NCBI RefSeq assembly: GCF_023094165.1
Contig: NZ_JALMDK010000005.1
Location: 372,001-436,000, forward strand
DNA length: 64,000 nucleotides
Source of the DNA: Crossiella sp. S99.2
GTDB lineage: Bacteria > Actinomycetota > Actinomycetes > Mycobacteriales > Pseudonocardiaceae
Reading direction: 5' to 3'
Shown: positions 48,859 through 58,986 of the stretch, piece by piece
How the letters are laid out: every line of letters begins with the position of its first letter
Numbering within the stretch: the first letter of the stretch is position 1
Notes under the pieces: generated by a model
The model's database searches: none
The model's input: the letters and a program-made list of their open reading frames with translations, nothing else
What the model was told of the DNA's origin: nothing
Made by a program: the position numbers and the translations under genes

Positions 48859-50325
48859 ATGGACAGACGTCTGCCGCTTTTCGTGTTGCTGGCCTTCGCC
48901 TGCGTGTCCTGCGCCACACCGGAACCCGCGCCGGCGGTGACCACCGCCAAGGGCCTGGTCTGGGGCGACTGCGCGCCGTTCGCCGGTGACCCCGAGCGCA
49001 AGGCCGCCTTCGACCGCCGCTCGCTGGACTGCGCCGCGCTGGAGGTCCCGCTGGAGCACGCCAGCCCGGCAGGCCGCAAGATCCGCATCGGCCTGCTCCG
49101 CCAGCGCGCCACCGACCCGGATCGCCGGATCGGCGCGCTGGTGTTCAACTTCGGCGGACCCGGCGCCTCCGGCATGGCCCAGCTCGCCGAACTCGGCGGC
49201 ACCCTGGCCCAGCGCGGCGACGAGGTGTCCGCCCGGTTCGACCTGATCGGCTTCGACCCCAGGGGCGTGGGCGCCTCCGAACCGGTGCTGCGCTGCCTGA
49301 CCGGCCCGGAACAGGACGCGCAACGCCTGGAGTACCTCGATCTGTCCACTCCGGACGGTGTGGCCCGGATGGAGGCCCGCAACAAGGACCTCGCGGACAA
49401 GTGCGCCGAACGCACCGGCCGCACCGAACTGGCCAACCTGGGCACCCGCGAGGTGGTGCGCGACCTGGACCTGCTGCGTGCCGCGCTGGGCGAGCACAAG
49501 CTGAACTACGTCGGCTTCTCCTACGGCACCCAGATCGGCACCGCCTACGCCGAGGCCTACCCCGGCAACGTGCGGGCGATGGTCCTCGATGGCGCCTCCT
49601 CCTTCGAGCTGGACGGGGTTGCCTCGGGTTCGGAACAGGGTGAGGGCTTCGCGGCCACCTTCCGCAGCTACGCCAAGGACTGCGCCGCCCGCCAGGGCTG
49701 CCCGGTCGGCACCAGCCCGGCCAAAGCCCAGGACCGCCTGGACGCCCTGACCACACCCCTGCGCACCCGCCCGCTGCCGGTCGGCGACCGCAAGCTCTCC
49801 GCCGACGACGTCTCCGGCGCGGTGGACCACCTCCTCTACTCCTCGGCCAACTGGCCCCGGCTGACCGAGGCCCTGGACGCGCTCAAGGCGGGCGACGGCA
49901 CCGACCTGCTGGCCGCCGCCGACGAGTTCCTTGGCCGCCGCCCGGACGGCGGTTACGACGCCAGCCAGGCCGCGCTCACCGCGGTGAACTGCGTGGACTC
50001 ACCGCCGACCAAGGACCGCGGCAAGCTCAAGGGCGACCCGCCGGTGCTGGACACCTGCGCGTTCTGGGCCGTCCCGCACACCTCCACCCCGCACCGCCCC
50101 AAGATCGACGGCCTGCCGCCGGTGGTGGTGGTGTCGAGCACGGGCGACCCCGCCACCCCGCATGCCTGGGGGATCAAGCTGGCGGAGGCACTGCGCGCGC
50201 GACTGCTCACCTTCGAGGCGGACCAGCACACGATCTACCTGCAGGGCAACCGTTGTGTGGACCGGCCGGTGACGGAGTACCTGGTGGGCGGGGCGTTGCC
50301 GGCGGAGGGTCTGACCTGCCGGTGA
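48859..50325 (+). CDS. Exported alpha/beta hydrolase (tripeptidyl aminopeptidase-like)
   Basis: 488 residues. N-terminal signal peptide RRLPLFVLLAFACVSCATPEP, possibly lipoprotein-like though the lipobox is weak. Alpha/beta fold with VFNFGGPGASG oxyanion region, FDLIGFDPRGVG, nucleophile Ser221 in YVGFSYGTQIGTAYAEAYP, Asp in VVVSSTGDPATPH and His in EADQHTIYL. The C-terminal TAP-like domain covers about 390-488. It should cleave peptides or esters outside the cell. Compare the inactive paralog at 59221. Confidence 0.9.
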   Translation: MDRRLPLFVLLAFACVSCATPEPAPAVTTAKGLVWGDCAPFAGDPERKAAFDRRSLDCAALEVPLEHASPAGRKIRIGLLRQRATDPDRRIGALVFNFGGPGASGMAQLAELGGTLAQRGDEVSARFDLIGFDPRGVGASEPVLRCLTGPEQDAQRLEYLDLSTPDGVARMEARNKDLADKCAERTGRTELANLGTREVVRDLDLLRAALGEHKLNYVGFSYGTQIGTAYAEAYPGNVRAMVLDGASSFELDGVASGSEQGEGFAATFRSYAKDCAARQGCPVGTSPAKAQDRLDALTTPLRTRPLPVGDRKLSADDVSGAVDHLLYSSANWPRLTEALDALKAGDGTDLLAAADEFLGRRPDGGYDASQAALTAVNCVDSPPTKDRGKLKGDPPVLDTCAFWAVPHTSTPHRPKIDGLPPVVVVSSTGDPATPHAWGIKLAEALRARLLTFEADQHTIYLQGNRCVDRPVTEYLVGGALPAEGLTCR

Positions 50326-50388
50326 GCCGGCCGCGACCGGCGGAAATCGGGTTGCCGCCACTCCAGGGCTCGACGAGGGTCACGGGTC

Positions 50389-50859
50389 ATGATCGGACTG
50401 GTGGAGTTGGCCGTGACGGACTGGCCGCGGTGGCGGGAACTGCGGCTGGCCGCGCTGACCGAAGCGCCGCAGGCGTTCGGCACGCAGCTGGCGGAGTGGT
50501 CGCAGGTGCCCGCGGAACGCTGGGTGGGGCGGCTGGCTGAGGCGGACCTGAACCTGGTCGCGGAACTGGACGGCCGGGACGCCGGGATGGTCAGCGCGAC
50601 CCTGGTCGAGGCCGGGACGGTCAAGCTGCGCTCGATGTGGGTGGCCCCGTTCGCCCGCGGCCGCGGGGTCGGGGACGCGCTGATCGAGGCGGCGGTGCGC
50701 TGGTCGGCGGAGCGTGGCGTGGACCGGGTCACGCTGGATGTCATGGCGGACAACGAGAGTGCGGCCGCGCTGTACCGGCGGCACGGGTTCGTCGAGACCG
50801 GCACCTTCGAGGATGAGGGTGTGCTGGAGCGGGTGATGGTCCGGGTGGGTGCGGGTTAG
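50389..50859 (+). CDS. GNAT-family N-acetyltransferase
   Basis: 156 residues. Acetyl-CoA-binding motif MWVAPFARGRGVGDALIEAAVRWSAERG (residues about 84-111) and the closing VMADNESAAALYRRHGFVETGTF. The N-terminal IGLVELAVTDWPRWRELRLAALTEAPQAFG is typical of small GNATs. The acceptor is unknown. Single gene, convergent with the kinase-like gene. Confidence 0.92.
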   Translation: MIGLVELAVTDWPRWRELRLAALTEAPQAFGTQLAEWSQVPAERWVGRLAEADLNLVAELDGRDAGMVSATLVEAGTVKLRSMWVAPFARGRGVGDALIEAAVRWSAERGVDRVTLDVMADNESAAALYRRHGFVETGTFEDEGVLERVMVRVGAG

Positions 50860-50921
50860 CGGTGGCATGTGGCCAGCCTGCGCTGTGCCAGGCGGGCAAG
50901 GTTGGCGGATTTGTCGCACAA

Positions 50922-51389
50922 TCAGGTGAGAGATGCCAGCTGTCGCACCACTTCCGCCAGTGGGACGGCGGTGTTGATCTCCAGCGTGGCCGACTCGCGG
51001 AGCAGCGGTTCGACGAAGGCCAGGTGTTCCAGGATTGCGGCGCGTTCCGCCGGGGTTTTGCCGTACGGATTGGTGGTGCGGGCCGCGATCCGGGCCAGCA
51101 GCACCTCGGCGGGGGCGGACAGCAGCACGATGAGGTCGAAGAGCGGGTAGAAGTCGGTCTGGTTGGACTTGCAGCCGGCCACGAAGAGGTTGCCCTCCCC
51201 GTGGCCGGTCAGCAGTTCGGTGATGGCCTGCTCCCGCCACACCCAGTCCGGCTCGCCGTCCTCATCCGGCACCCAGTGGCTCCACTGATCGGTGTCGGTG
51301 TCGACGGTGCGTTGTCCCTGCGCGGCCAGCAGTTCGAGTGCGCTGGACTTGCCGGTGCCGGACATGCCGGTGATCAGGACCTTCGCCAT
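50922..51389 (-). CDS. Small P-loop kinase-like protein (AAA_18/shikimate-kinase fold)
   Basis: 155 residues. Walker A KVLITGMSGTGKSSALELLA at the very N-terminus, DTDTDQWSHW as a likely acidic substrate or Mg region, and a lid with ARIAARTTNPYGKTPAERAA. No clear adenylate- or shikimate-specific motif. Nucleotide-dependent kinase of unknown substrate. Convergent with the GNAT gene and 9 bases after the GH95-like gene, so it may share its transcript. Confidence 0.82.
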   Translation of the reverse strand: MAKVLITGMSGTGKSSALELLAAQGQRTVDTDTDQWSHWVPDEDGEPDWVWREQAITELLTGHGEGNLFVAGCKSNQTDFYPLFDLIVLLSAPAEVLLARIAARTTNPYGKTPAERAAILEHLAFVEPLLRESATLEINTAVPLAEVVRQLASLT

Positions 51390-51398
51390 ATTCCCAGG

Positions 51399-53744
51399 TT
51401 AGGGCAGCCCCCACTGCGGTGCGGCGGCGTTGGCGGGCACGTCGCGCGGACGCAGGTCCGGCTTGTGCCCGCGCCGGGTGATGATCGCCGTCTCGCCGCG
51501 GCGCAGGGCCACCGAGATCCGGCCGGGGGCCACCTGGCGCCACTGGAGCCTGCGGCCCAGGGGCGTGCGGACGTCCAGGTCGCCGGGGATGCGGTGTTCC
51601 AGGACCAGGGGTTCGCCGGCTTCGCTGTGCACGCGGATCCATTCGGTGGCCCCGTCGCGGCGGGAGGCGTCCACCAGGAAGGCGCCCTGGGCGCGCAGGC
51701 TGTCGAAGGCTGCCTCGCGCCAGGCCGCCGGGACCGCGGGGAAGACCTTGAGCACGCCGGATCCGCTGTCCAGCAACAGGTGCAGCACTGATTCGGCCGC
51801 GGACAGCGGGCTTTCCAGGGCCAGGTTGTTGCCCTCCACGTACATGGTGTTGGGGGTCAGCTTGGCCACGCCGATCACGTTGCCGTCCAGGAGGTGCCGG
51901 AGGTGGCCGATGGCCTGGTCCGGCTCGCCCATCAGCGCGGACATCATCGCCGCCGCCGGGTAGCTGTACCCGGCCCAGGCCGAGCGGTCGTGCGTCCAGT
52001 GCTCGAAGGTGCGGCGGATCAGGTCGCGGTCGCCGGTCTCCCAGGTGATCTCGCGCAGTGGGTGGAACCACAGCATGTGCGAGAAGTGCCGGTGCGAGCC
52101 GCTGAGTGTGACGCCCTCGCCGACCAGGACGCCCTGCTCACCGCGGTGGTACGGCACCAGTTTGGCCAGCACCTCGCGCCAGCGCGGCGCCAGTGGGTCC
52201 TCGATCCGCAGTTCGCTGGTGGTTTCCAGCAGGGTGCGGGCGGCCCAGCGGATCAGGGACAGGTCGTAGGTGGCGTCCACCGCGTCGGCGAACTCGGGTG
52301 AGCGGGTCAGCGGCAGGTGCAGCAGGCCGTCCGCGCCGGGCTTGAGGAAGTGCAGGTAGAAGTTGAGTGCCTTGCGCAGCAACGGGTAGAGCACATCGCG
52401 CTGGATCCGGCGGTCCATGCTGTGCCGGTAGCTGAGCCAGACGTTGTGCAGACCCCAGATGAGGTTGCCGGTCTGGTCGGTCTTGGTGCTGGTGCCGGGT
52501 CGGCCCACGGTGGCGTTGCCGGGGATCTGCGCGCCCAGCTTCGGACCGCCGGAGCGCAGGGTGCGGTCGCCGGGGTGGGCCAGCGCGTAGGTCTCGCCGT
52601 CGCGCAGTTCCGGCGGCACGCTGAACTCGAGGTTCTTGTGGTGCTTGCGGAAGGTGGCGGTCACCGCGTCCAGTTCGGGGTGGTTGGCGATGCCCGCGAA
52701 CGGATAGGTGATCTGCACGTTCAGGTTCCACCACACCGCGGTCCAGCTGCCGCCGCCCTCGGGGAACCACGGGCCCCACTCACTGGTGACCGGGGCGTTC
52801 TCCCTGGTGGCGCAGGCCATCTTGTACAGCTGGATCCAGTAGAACCGCTGCACCCACTTGTCCGGCACCGACACCAGGCTGCGGGTGTGGAACCGGTGCC
52901 ACCACGCGCGGTGGGCGAAGACCAGCGGGTCAAGGCCGAGCAGCAGGGCGTGCCGGACCGCGGTGACCGCGTCCCCGGTGGAGGTCTTGTGCGGGAAGCC
53001 GTAGGCCACGGTGGCGGCCAGCAGCCGGGTGGTGCCGATCCGCTTCTCCTGCCAGGCGGTGGTGTAGCCGCCGCCCGCGTGCAGGGGTTGCTCCACAAAG
53101 GACACCCCGGTGGAGCTGCCGGTGCGCGGGTCCGGGTTGGCGGTGTAGTCGGGTGGGATGCGGATCTGGCGGGTGGTCTTGGACGGCATGGCGGTGAAAC
53201 CCCAGGCCGCCGCCTCCTCACCCGCGCTTGGGGTCAGCGAGACGAGCAGCACGCCGCGGTCGTTGTGCACCAGCGCGCGGAAGCTCAGGCTGCCCGCGGT
53301 GGTGGTGACCGTGCCGGACAGCTCGGCGTCCCACAGGTCCAGTTGCCAGTCCACCGCGGTGATCTCGCCGGCCAGGGTCAGTGTCAGGTAGCCGATCGGC
53401 AGCCGGGACAGGCCGACCGCGGCCTCCCACTGGGGACGCTGGTCCTGCACCTCGCTGTGACTGAGCATGAACCGCAACTGGTTCGCGGTCGCGCCGCGGT
53501 AGACCTGCACGCCGAGGAAGCCGTTGGCCAGGAACGGGGCGTCCTGCCAACTGCCGGGGAGTTTCCGCCAGAGCATGCGGGCGTCCCTGGCGATGTCGCG
53601 GTGCACGTTCTTGGGCCCGAACGCTTCGGCGGAGGGTTCGGCCCATGCGGTGGTCGCGGCGCTGGTCCAGCCTGCGCCGAGAGTCACGAGTCCGGCGGCG
53701 GCCGAACCACGGTGTAGGAAACGTCGCCTGGAAAGGGGTGACAT
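51399..53744 (-). CDS. Secreted GH95-like glycosidase
   Basis: 781 residues with a twin-arginine signal (SRRRFLHRGSAAAGLVTLGAGWTSAATTAWA). N-terminal beta-sandwich (about 50-290), then an (alpha/alpha)6 barrel with WTAVWWNLNVQITYPFAGIANHPEL and GLHNVWLSYRHSMDRRIQRDVLYPLLRKA. The C-terminal DSGSGVLKVFPAVPAAWREAAFDSLRAQGAFLVDASRRDG matches the end of GH95 alpha-L-fucosidases. Specificity (fucose or galactose) cannot be told. Divergent from mutA; acts outside the cell. Confidence 0.8.
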   Translation of the reverse strand: MSPLSRRRFLHRGSAAAGLVTLGAGWTSAATTAWAEPSAEAFGPKNVHRDIARDARMLWRKLPGSWQDAPFLANGFLGVQVYRGATANQLRFMLSHSEVQDQRPQWEAAVGLSRLPIGYLTLTLAGEITAVDWQLDLWDAELSGTVTTTAGSLSFRALVHNDRGVLLVSLTPSAGEEAAAWGFTAMPSKTTRQIRIPPDYTANPDPRTGSSTGVSFVEQPLHAGGGYTTAWQEKRIGTTRLLAATVAYGFPHKTSTGDAVTAVRHALLLGLDPLVFAHRAWWHRFHTRSLVSVPDKWVQRFYWIQLYKMACATRENAPVTSEWGPWFPEGGGSWTAVWWNLNVQITYPFAGIANHPELDAVTATFRKHHKNLEFSVPPELRDGETYALAHPGDRTLRSGGPKLGAQIPGNATVGRPGTSTKTDQTGNLIWGLHNVWLSYRHSMDRRIQRDVLYPLLRKALNFYLHFLKPGADGLLHLPLTRSPEFADAVDATYDLSLIRWAARTLLETTSELRIEDPLAPRWREVLAKLVPYHRGEQGVLVGEGVTLSGSHRHFSHMLWFHPLREITWETGDRDLIRRTFEHWTHDRSAWAGYSYPAAAMMSALMGEPDQAIGHLRHLLDGNVIGVAKLTPNTMYVEGNNLALESPLSAAESVLHLLLDSGSGVLKVFPAVPAAWREAAFDSLRAQGAFLVDASRRDGATEWIRVHSEAGEPLVLEHRIPGDLDVRTPLGRRLQWRQVAPGRISVALRRGETAIITRRGHKPDLRPRDVPANAAAPQWGLP

Positions 53745-53826
53745 GGGGGCGAATCATACGATGTTTACCCGAACTTGGGCAGGATTCGTTTGGGGTATTC
53801 CCAGTTCACGGACCTGAACCGCACCC

Positions 53827-53843
53827 CAGTCATCCGATGACTG
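53827..53843. promoter_or_regulatory. Palindrome upstream of mutA
   Basis: CAGTCAT-ccg-ATGACTG, 7-bp perfect arms with a 3-base spacer, followed by AAAAAGTCAG. It lies 70 bases before the mutA start in the divergent region shared with the GH95-like gene. A candidate operator; no regulator is identified. Confidence 0.45.
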
Positions 53844-53912
53844 AAAAAGTCAGGGGTGGGTCCGCCCACGACTAGGGGTTTCAGGCGGCGCATCCTGACT
53901 ACGATCCGCTGC

Positions 53913-55766
53913 ATGACGTTGCCTGGCGAGCAGCTCTCCCTGGCCGCGGAGTTCCCGCAGCCTGGGCTGGAGCAGTGGCGTGAGCTGGTCGCGGGCGTGC
54001 TCCGCAAATCCGGCGTGACAGAGCTGCCCGAGTACCCGGAATCCAGGCTGTCCCGCACCACATATGACGGCATCAAGGTCAACCCGCTCTACACCCGGGA
54101 CGACGCCGCCCCCGAGACCGGCCTGCCCGGTCTGGCGCCCTACACCAGGGGCAGCAGGCCGGAGGGCGCGGTCGCCGGCGGCTGGGACATCCGGCAGCGG
54201 CACAGCCACCCCGATCCGGCCACCGCCCGCGAGGCCGTGCTGGCCGATCTGGAGAGCGGGGTCAGCTCGCTCTGGCTGACCCTGGGCGGGGACGCGCTGC
54301 CGATCGCCGCGCTGCCGCAGGTGCTGGACGGGGTTTACCTGGACCTGGCGCCGATCGTGCTGGACGCGGGCGCGGAGACCGAAGCGGCAGCGGAGGCGCT
54401 GTTCGCGCTGGCGACGCAGCGCGGGGTGGCCGACACCGAACTCACCGGCAACCTGGGCGCCGACCCGCTCGGCCTGCGCGCCCGCACCGGCGCGGACACC
54501 GAGGTGGCCGCCGCCGCGGCGCTGGCCGCCAGGGTCGCCGCGAAGTACCCGGGGCTGCGCACGCTGACCGTGGACGCCACCGTCTTCCACGACGCGGGCG
54601 GTTCGGACGCGGAGGAGCTGGGTGTCTCGCTGGCCGTGGCCACCGCCTACCTGCGCGCGCTCACCGAGGCCGGGCTGGACATCGACGCCGCCTTCGGCCA
54701 GCTGGAGTTCCGCTACGCCGCCACCGCGGACCAGTTCCTGACCATCGCCAAGTTCCGCGCCGCCCGCAGGCTGTGGGCCAGGGTCGGCGAGGTCTGCCAG
54801 GCAGGCGCGCCGGCGCAGCGGCAGCACGCGGTGACCTCCACCGCGATGATGACCGCGCGCGACCCGTGGGTGAACATGCTGCGCACCACGCTGGCCTGCT
54901 TCGGTGCCGGCGTGGGCGGCGCGGATTCCGTTACTGTGCAACCCTTTGACGCCTGCCTCGGCCTGCCGGACGACTTCGCCAGGCGGATCGCCCGCAACAC
55001 CCAGTCGCTGCTGGTGGAGGAATCGCACGTGGCCAGGGTGATCGACCCGGCCGGCGGCTCCTGGTACGTGGAGCGGCTCACCGAGGACCTGGCCACCGCC
55101 GCCTGGGCCTTCTTCACCGAGATCGAGCGCGCCGGCGGGTTCGAGACCGCGTTGGCCGACGGGTTGATCGAGTCCCGGCTCACCGCCACCCAGGCCAAGC
55201 GCGCCAAGCGGATCGCGCACCGCAAGGACGCGATCACCGGCGTCAGCGAGTTCCCGAACCTGACCGAGAAGCTGCCCGTCCGGCAGCCGAATCCGGCTCC
55301 GCGCACCGGCGGCCTGCCGCGGGTGCGTTACGCCCAGGACTTCGAGGACCTGCGTACCGCGGCGGACAACGCGTCGCAGCGGCCCACGGTCTTCCTGGCC
55401 ACCATTGGTGCGGTGGCGGCCTACACCGCGCGGTCCACCTTCGCCGGGAACCTGTTCCAGGCCGGGGGGATCGCCACCCCGGACAGTGGGCCGGGCACCG
55501 ACGCCGCGCAGATCGCGGCCGCGTTCAAGGAGAGCGGCGCGAGCGTGGTGTGCCTGTGCGGCAACGACAAGGCCTACGCCGAGCACGCCGCCCCGATCGC
55601 TGAGGCCCTGAAAGCCGCTGGCGCGCAACGGATCTGGCTCGCGGGCAAGCCCGGTGATCGGGCCGAGAGCGACAAGGCCGCCGGGATCGACGACTACATC
55701 TTCGCCGGGTGTGACGCGCTGGGCGTCCTCCGCGGCACGCTCTCCGAACTGGGGGTGGCTTTCTGA
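53913..55766 (+). CDS. mutA: Methylmalonyl-CoA mutase, small (non-catalytic) subunit
   Basis: 617 residues. The barrel part opens DGIKVNPLYTRDD and has RIARNTQSLLVEESHVARVIDPAGGSWYVERLTEDL. The C-terminal flavodoxin-like domain lacks the DxHxxG cobalamin motif, as expected of the beta/small chain. Pairs with MutB in the heterodimer converting methylmalonyl-CoA to succinyl-CoA. Its stop shares one base with the mutB start. Confidence 0.95.
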   Translation: MTLPGEQLSLAAEFPQPGLEQWRELVAGVLRKSGVTELPEYPESRLSRTTYDGIKVNPLYTRDDAAPETGLPGLAPYTRGSRPEGAVAGGWDIRQRHSHPDPATAREAVLADLESGVSSLWLTLGGDALPIAALPQVLDGVYLDLAPIVLDAGAETEAAAEALFALATQRGVADTELTGNLGADPLGLRARTGADTEVAAAAALAARVAAKYPGLRTLTVDATVFHDAGGSDAEELGVSLAVATAYLRALTEAGLDIDAAFGQLEFRYAATADQFLTIAKFRAARRLWARVGEVCQAGAPAQRQHAVTSTAMMTARDPWVNMLRTTLACFGAGVGGADSVTVQPFDACLGLPDDFARRIARNTQSLLVEESHVARVIDPAGGSWYVERLTEDLATAAWAFFTEIERAGGFETALADGLIESRLTATQAKRAKRIAHRKDAITGVSEFPNLTEKLPVRQPNPAPRTGGLPRVRYAQDFEDLRTAADNASQRPTVFLATIGAVAAYTARSTFAGNLFQAGGIATPDSGPGTDAAQIAAAFKESGASVVCLCGNDKAYAEHAAPIAEALKAAGAQRIWLAGKPGDRAESDKAAGIDDYIFAGCDALGVLRGTLSELGVAF

Positions 55767-57979
55767 TGCCGCGCAACCTGATCCCGGACTTCGGCCAGGT
55801 CGGGCTGGGCAGTCCGAGCGCCGCCACCGATCCGGCGGGCTGGCGCTCCGCGCTCGCCGAGGCCACCGGCAAGGACGCCGAGAACCTGGTGTGGGACACG
55901 CCGGAGGGCATCGCGGTCAACCCGCTCTACACCGCCGCGGACACCGCGGACCTGGACTTCCTGGGCACCTACCCGGGCATGGCGCCGTTCCTGCGCGGGC
56001 CGTACCCGACCATGTACGTCAACCAGCCCTGGACCATCCGCCAGTACGCGGGTTTCTCCACCGCCGCGGAGTCCAACGCCTTCTACCGCCGCAACCTGGC
56101 CGCCGGGCAGAAGGGCCTGTCGGTGGCCTTCGACCTGCCCACCCACCGCGGTTACGACAGCGATCACCCCCGGGTGCCCGGCGATGTCGGCATGGCGGGT
56201 GTGGCGATCGACTCGATCTATGACATGCGCCAGCTCTTCGACGGCATCCCGCTGGACAAGATGAGCGTGTCGATGACCATGAACGGCGCGGTGCTGCCCG
56301 TGCTGGCGCTCTACATCGTGGCCGCCGAGGAGCAGGGGGTGGCGCCGGAGCAGCTGGCCGGGACCATCCAGAACGACATCCTCAAGGAGTTCATGGTCCG
56401 CAACACCTACATCTACCCGCCGCAGCCCTCGATGCAGATCATCTCCGACATCTTCTCCTTCACCTCGCAGAAGATGCCCCGGTACAACTCGATCTCCATC
56501 TCCGGCTACCACATCCAGGAGGCCGGGGCCACCGCCGACCTGGAGCTGGCCTACACCCTGGCCGACGGGGTGGAGTACCTGCGCGCGGGCCGGGACGCGG
56601 GGCTGGACATCGACGCGTTCGCGCCGCGGCTGAGTTTCTTCTGGGCCATCGGCATGAACTTCTTCATGGAGGTCGCCAAGCTGCGCGCGGCCCGGTTGCT
56701 GTGGGCCAGGCTGGTCAAGCAGTTCGACCCGAAGAACGCCAAATCCCTGTCCCTGCGCACGCATTCGCAGACCTCGGGCTGGTCGCTGACCGCGCAGGAC
56801 GTGTTCAACAACGTGGTGCGCACCTGTGTGGAGGCGATGGCGGCCACCCAGGGCCACACGCAGTCCTTGCACACCAACGCCTTGGACGAGGCGCTGGCAC
56901 TGCCCACCGACTTCTCCGCGCGCATCGCCCGCAACACCCAGCTGCTGCTGCAACAGGAATCCGGCACCACGCGGGTGATCGACCCGTGGGGTGGCAGCAA
57001 CTACGTGGAGCGGCTCACCTACGACCTGGCCCGCCGCGCGTGGAGCCACATCGAGGAGGTCGAGGCCGCCGGTGGGATGGCCAAGGCCATCGACGAGGGC
57101 ATCCCGAAGCTGCGGGTGGAGGAGGCCGCGGCCCGCACCCAGGCGCGGATCGACTCCGGGCGGCAGCCGGTGATCGGGGTGAACAAGTACCGGGTGACCG
57201 CGGATGAGGCGATCGAGGTGCTCAAGGTGGACAACGCGGGCGTGTACGCCCAGCAGGTGGAGAAGTTGCGCCGGCTGCGCGCGGAACGCGACAGCGTCGA
57301 AACCCAGTCCACTTTGGACGCTTTGACCAAGGCCGCGGGCGACGCGCGTGAGGGCAGGCGCGGACCGGGCCTGGAGCAGAACCTGTTGGCGCTGGCCATC
57401 AACGCGGCCAGGGCCAAGGCCACCGTCGGCGAGATCTCCGACGCGCTGGAGAAGGTCTACGGTAGGCATTCCGGGCAGATCAGGGTGATCTCCGGGGTCT
57501 ATCGGGAGGAGGCCGGGGCGGTGAGCAATATCGACCGCACCCGCAAGGCCGCCGAGGCGTTCGAGGAAGCCGAGGGCCGCCGGCCGCGGATCCTGGTCGC
57601 CAAGATGGGCCAGGACGGGCACGACCGCGGCCAGAAGGTCATCGCGACCGCCTTCGCCGACCTGGGCTTCGACGTGGACGTGGGTCCGCTGTTCCAGACC
57701 CCGGCCGAGGTCGCGCTGCAGGCCATCGAGGCCGACGTGCACATCGTCGGCGTCTCCAGCCTGGCCGCCGGGCACCTCACCCTGGTGCCCGCGCTGCGTC
57801 AGGAGCTGGAGACCCTGGGCCGCGAGGACATCCTGATCGTGGTCGGCGGCGTGATCCCGCCCCAGGACTTCGACGAGTTGCGCGCCGCCGGGGCCGCCGC
57901 GATCTTCCCGCCGGGCACGGTGATCGCCGACGCCGCCATGGACCTGCTGCAGGTCCTGTCCGACCGCCAGCAGAGCTGA
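55766..57979 (+). CDS. mutB: Methylmalonyl-CoA mutase, large catalytic subunit
   Basis: 737 residues. The barrel domain has TMYVNQPWTIRQYAGFSTAAESNAFYRRNLAAGQKGLSVAFDLPTHRGYDSDHPRV and the RTHSQTSGWSLTAQD region. The C-terminal B12-binding domain carries MGQDGHDRGQKVI (the DxHxxG motif near residue 616) and VVGGVIPPQDF. Needs adenosylcobalamin. Coupled to mutA and meaB by 1-base overlaps on each side. Confidence 0.98.
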   Translation: MPRNLIPDFGQVGLGSPSAATDPAGWRSALAEATGKDAENLVWDTPEGIAVNPLYTAADTADLDFLGTYPGMAPFLRGPYPTMYVNQPWTIRQYAGFSTAAESNAFYRRNLAAGQKGLSVAFDLPTHRGYDSDHPRVPGDVGMAGVAIDSIYDMRQLFDGIPLDKMSVSMTMNGAVLPVLALYIVAAEEQGVAPEQLAGTIQNDILKEFMVRNTYIYPPQPSMQIISDIFSFTSQKMPRYNSISISGYHIQEAGATADLELAYTLADGVEYLRAGRDAGLDIDAFAPRLSFFWAIGMNFFMEVAKLRAARLLWARLVKQFDPKNAKSLSLRTHSQTSGWSLTAQDVFNNVVRTCVEAMAATQGHTQSLHTNALDEALALPTDFSARIARNTQLLLQQESGTTRVIDPWGGSNYVERLTYDLARRAWSHIEEVEAAGGMAKAIDEGIPKLRVEEAAARTQARIDSGRQPVIGVNKYRVTADEAIEVLKVDNAGVYAQQVEKLRRLRAERDSVETQSTLDALTKAAGDAREGRRGPGLEQNLLALAINAARAKATVGEISDALEKVYGRHSGQIRVISGVYREEAGAVSNIDRTRKAAEAFEEAEGRRPRILVAKMGQDGHDRGQKVIATAFADLGFDVDVGPLFQTPAEVALQAIEADVHIVGVSSLAAGHLTLVPALRQELETLGREDILIVVGGVIPPQDFDELRAAGAAAIFPPGTVIADAAMDLLQVLSDRQQS

Positions 57980-58986
57980 TGCGCGGTCCCATCGACATCG
58001 GCGCGTACGCCGAAGGAGTGCTCGCGAGCGACCGCGCTTGGGTCGCCCGCGCGGTGACCCTGGTCGAATCCCGGCGTGCCGACCACCGGGTGGCCGCGCA
58101 GACCCTGCTCACCGAACTGCAACCGCACGCGGGCAAGGCCAGGCGGGCCGGCATCACCGGTGTCCCCGGCGCGGGCAAGTCCACCTTCATCGACGCCCTG
58201 GGCAGCAGCCTCACCGCCCAGGGCCACCGCGTCGCGGTACTGGCCGTCGACCCGTCCTCGACGAAGAGCGGCGGCAGCATCCTGGGCGACAAGACCAGGA
58301 TGACCCGCCTCTCCGCCGACCCGAACGCCTTCGTCCGCCCCAGCCCCACCGCAGGCACCCTGGGCGGGGTCGCCAAGGCGACCAGGGAAACCATCGTGGT
58401 GATGGAGGCCGCGGGTTACGACGTGGTGCTGGTGGAAACCGTTGGGGTGGGCCAATCCGAGGTCACCGTCGCCGACATGGTCGACACCTTCCTGCTGCTG
58501 ACCCTGGCCCGCACCGGCGATCAGTTGCAGGGCATCAAAAAAGGCGTCCTGGAACTCGCCGACGTCATCACGGTGAACAAGGCCGACGGCGACCACGCCA
58601 AGGAAGCCGCCCGCGCCGCCCGGGAACTCGCCGGTGCGCTCCGGCTGTTGCGTGCCCCGGATTCCACCTGGGACACCCCGGTGCTCACCTGTAGCGCCCG
58701 GGACAACCAGGGCGTGGACGAGGTCTGGGCCCAGGTGGTCCGCCACCGGGACCAGCTTTCCGCCAGCGGGGACCTGGATGCCAAGCGACGCAACCAGTTG
58801 CTGGGGTGGACGTGGGCGATGGTGCACGACCGGTTGCTGCATGACCTGCACGGGCATCCGGGGGTGCGGGAGCTGGCGCCGGAGCTGACCAGCCAGGTGG
58901 CCGAGGGCACGATGACTCCGGCCCAGGCGGCACAACGGATTCTGGAGACTTTTCAGGCCGGACCGGGCAAGGCTGACCTGGACTGA
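57979..58986 (+). CDS. meaB: MeaB-type GTPase, chaperone of methylmalonyl-CoA mutase
   Basis: 335 residues. P-loop GVPGAGKSTFIDALG near residue 60, VLAVDPSSTKSGGSILGDKTRM, the switch VETVGVGQSEVTVADMVDTFLLL and NKADGDHAKEA for guanine. Protects the mutase and helps load or repair its cobalamin. Third gene of the operon. The C-terminal helices extend slightly (WAMVHDRLLHDL). Confidence 0.96.
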   Translation: MRGPIDIGAYAEGVLASDRAWVARAVTLVESRRADHRVAAQTLLTELQPHAGKARRAGITGVPGAGKSTFIDALGSSLTAQGHRVAVLAVDPSSTKSGGSILGDKTRMTRLSADPNAFVRPSPTAGTLGGVAKATRETIVVMEAAGYDVVLVETVGVGQSEVTVADMVDTFLLLTLARTGDQLQGIKKGVLELADVITVNKADGDHAKEAARAARELAGALRLLRAPDSTWDTPVLTCSARDNQGVDEVWAQVVRHRDQLSASGDLDAKRRNQLLGWTWAMVHDRLLHDLHGHPGVRELAPELTSQVAEGTMTPAQAAQRILETFQAGPGKADLD

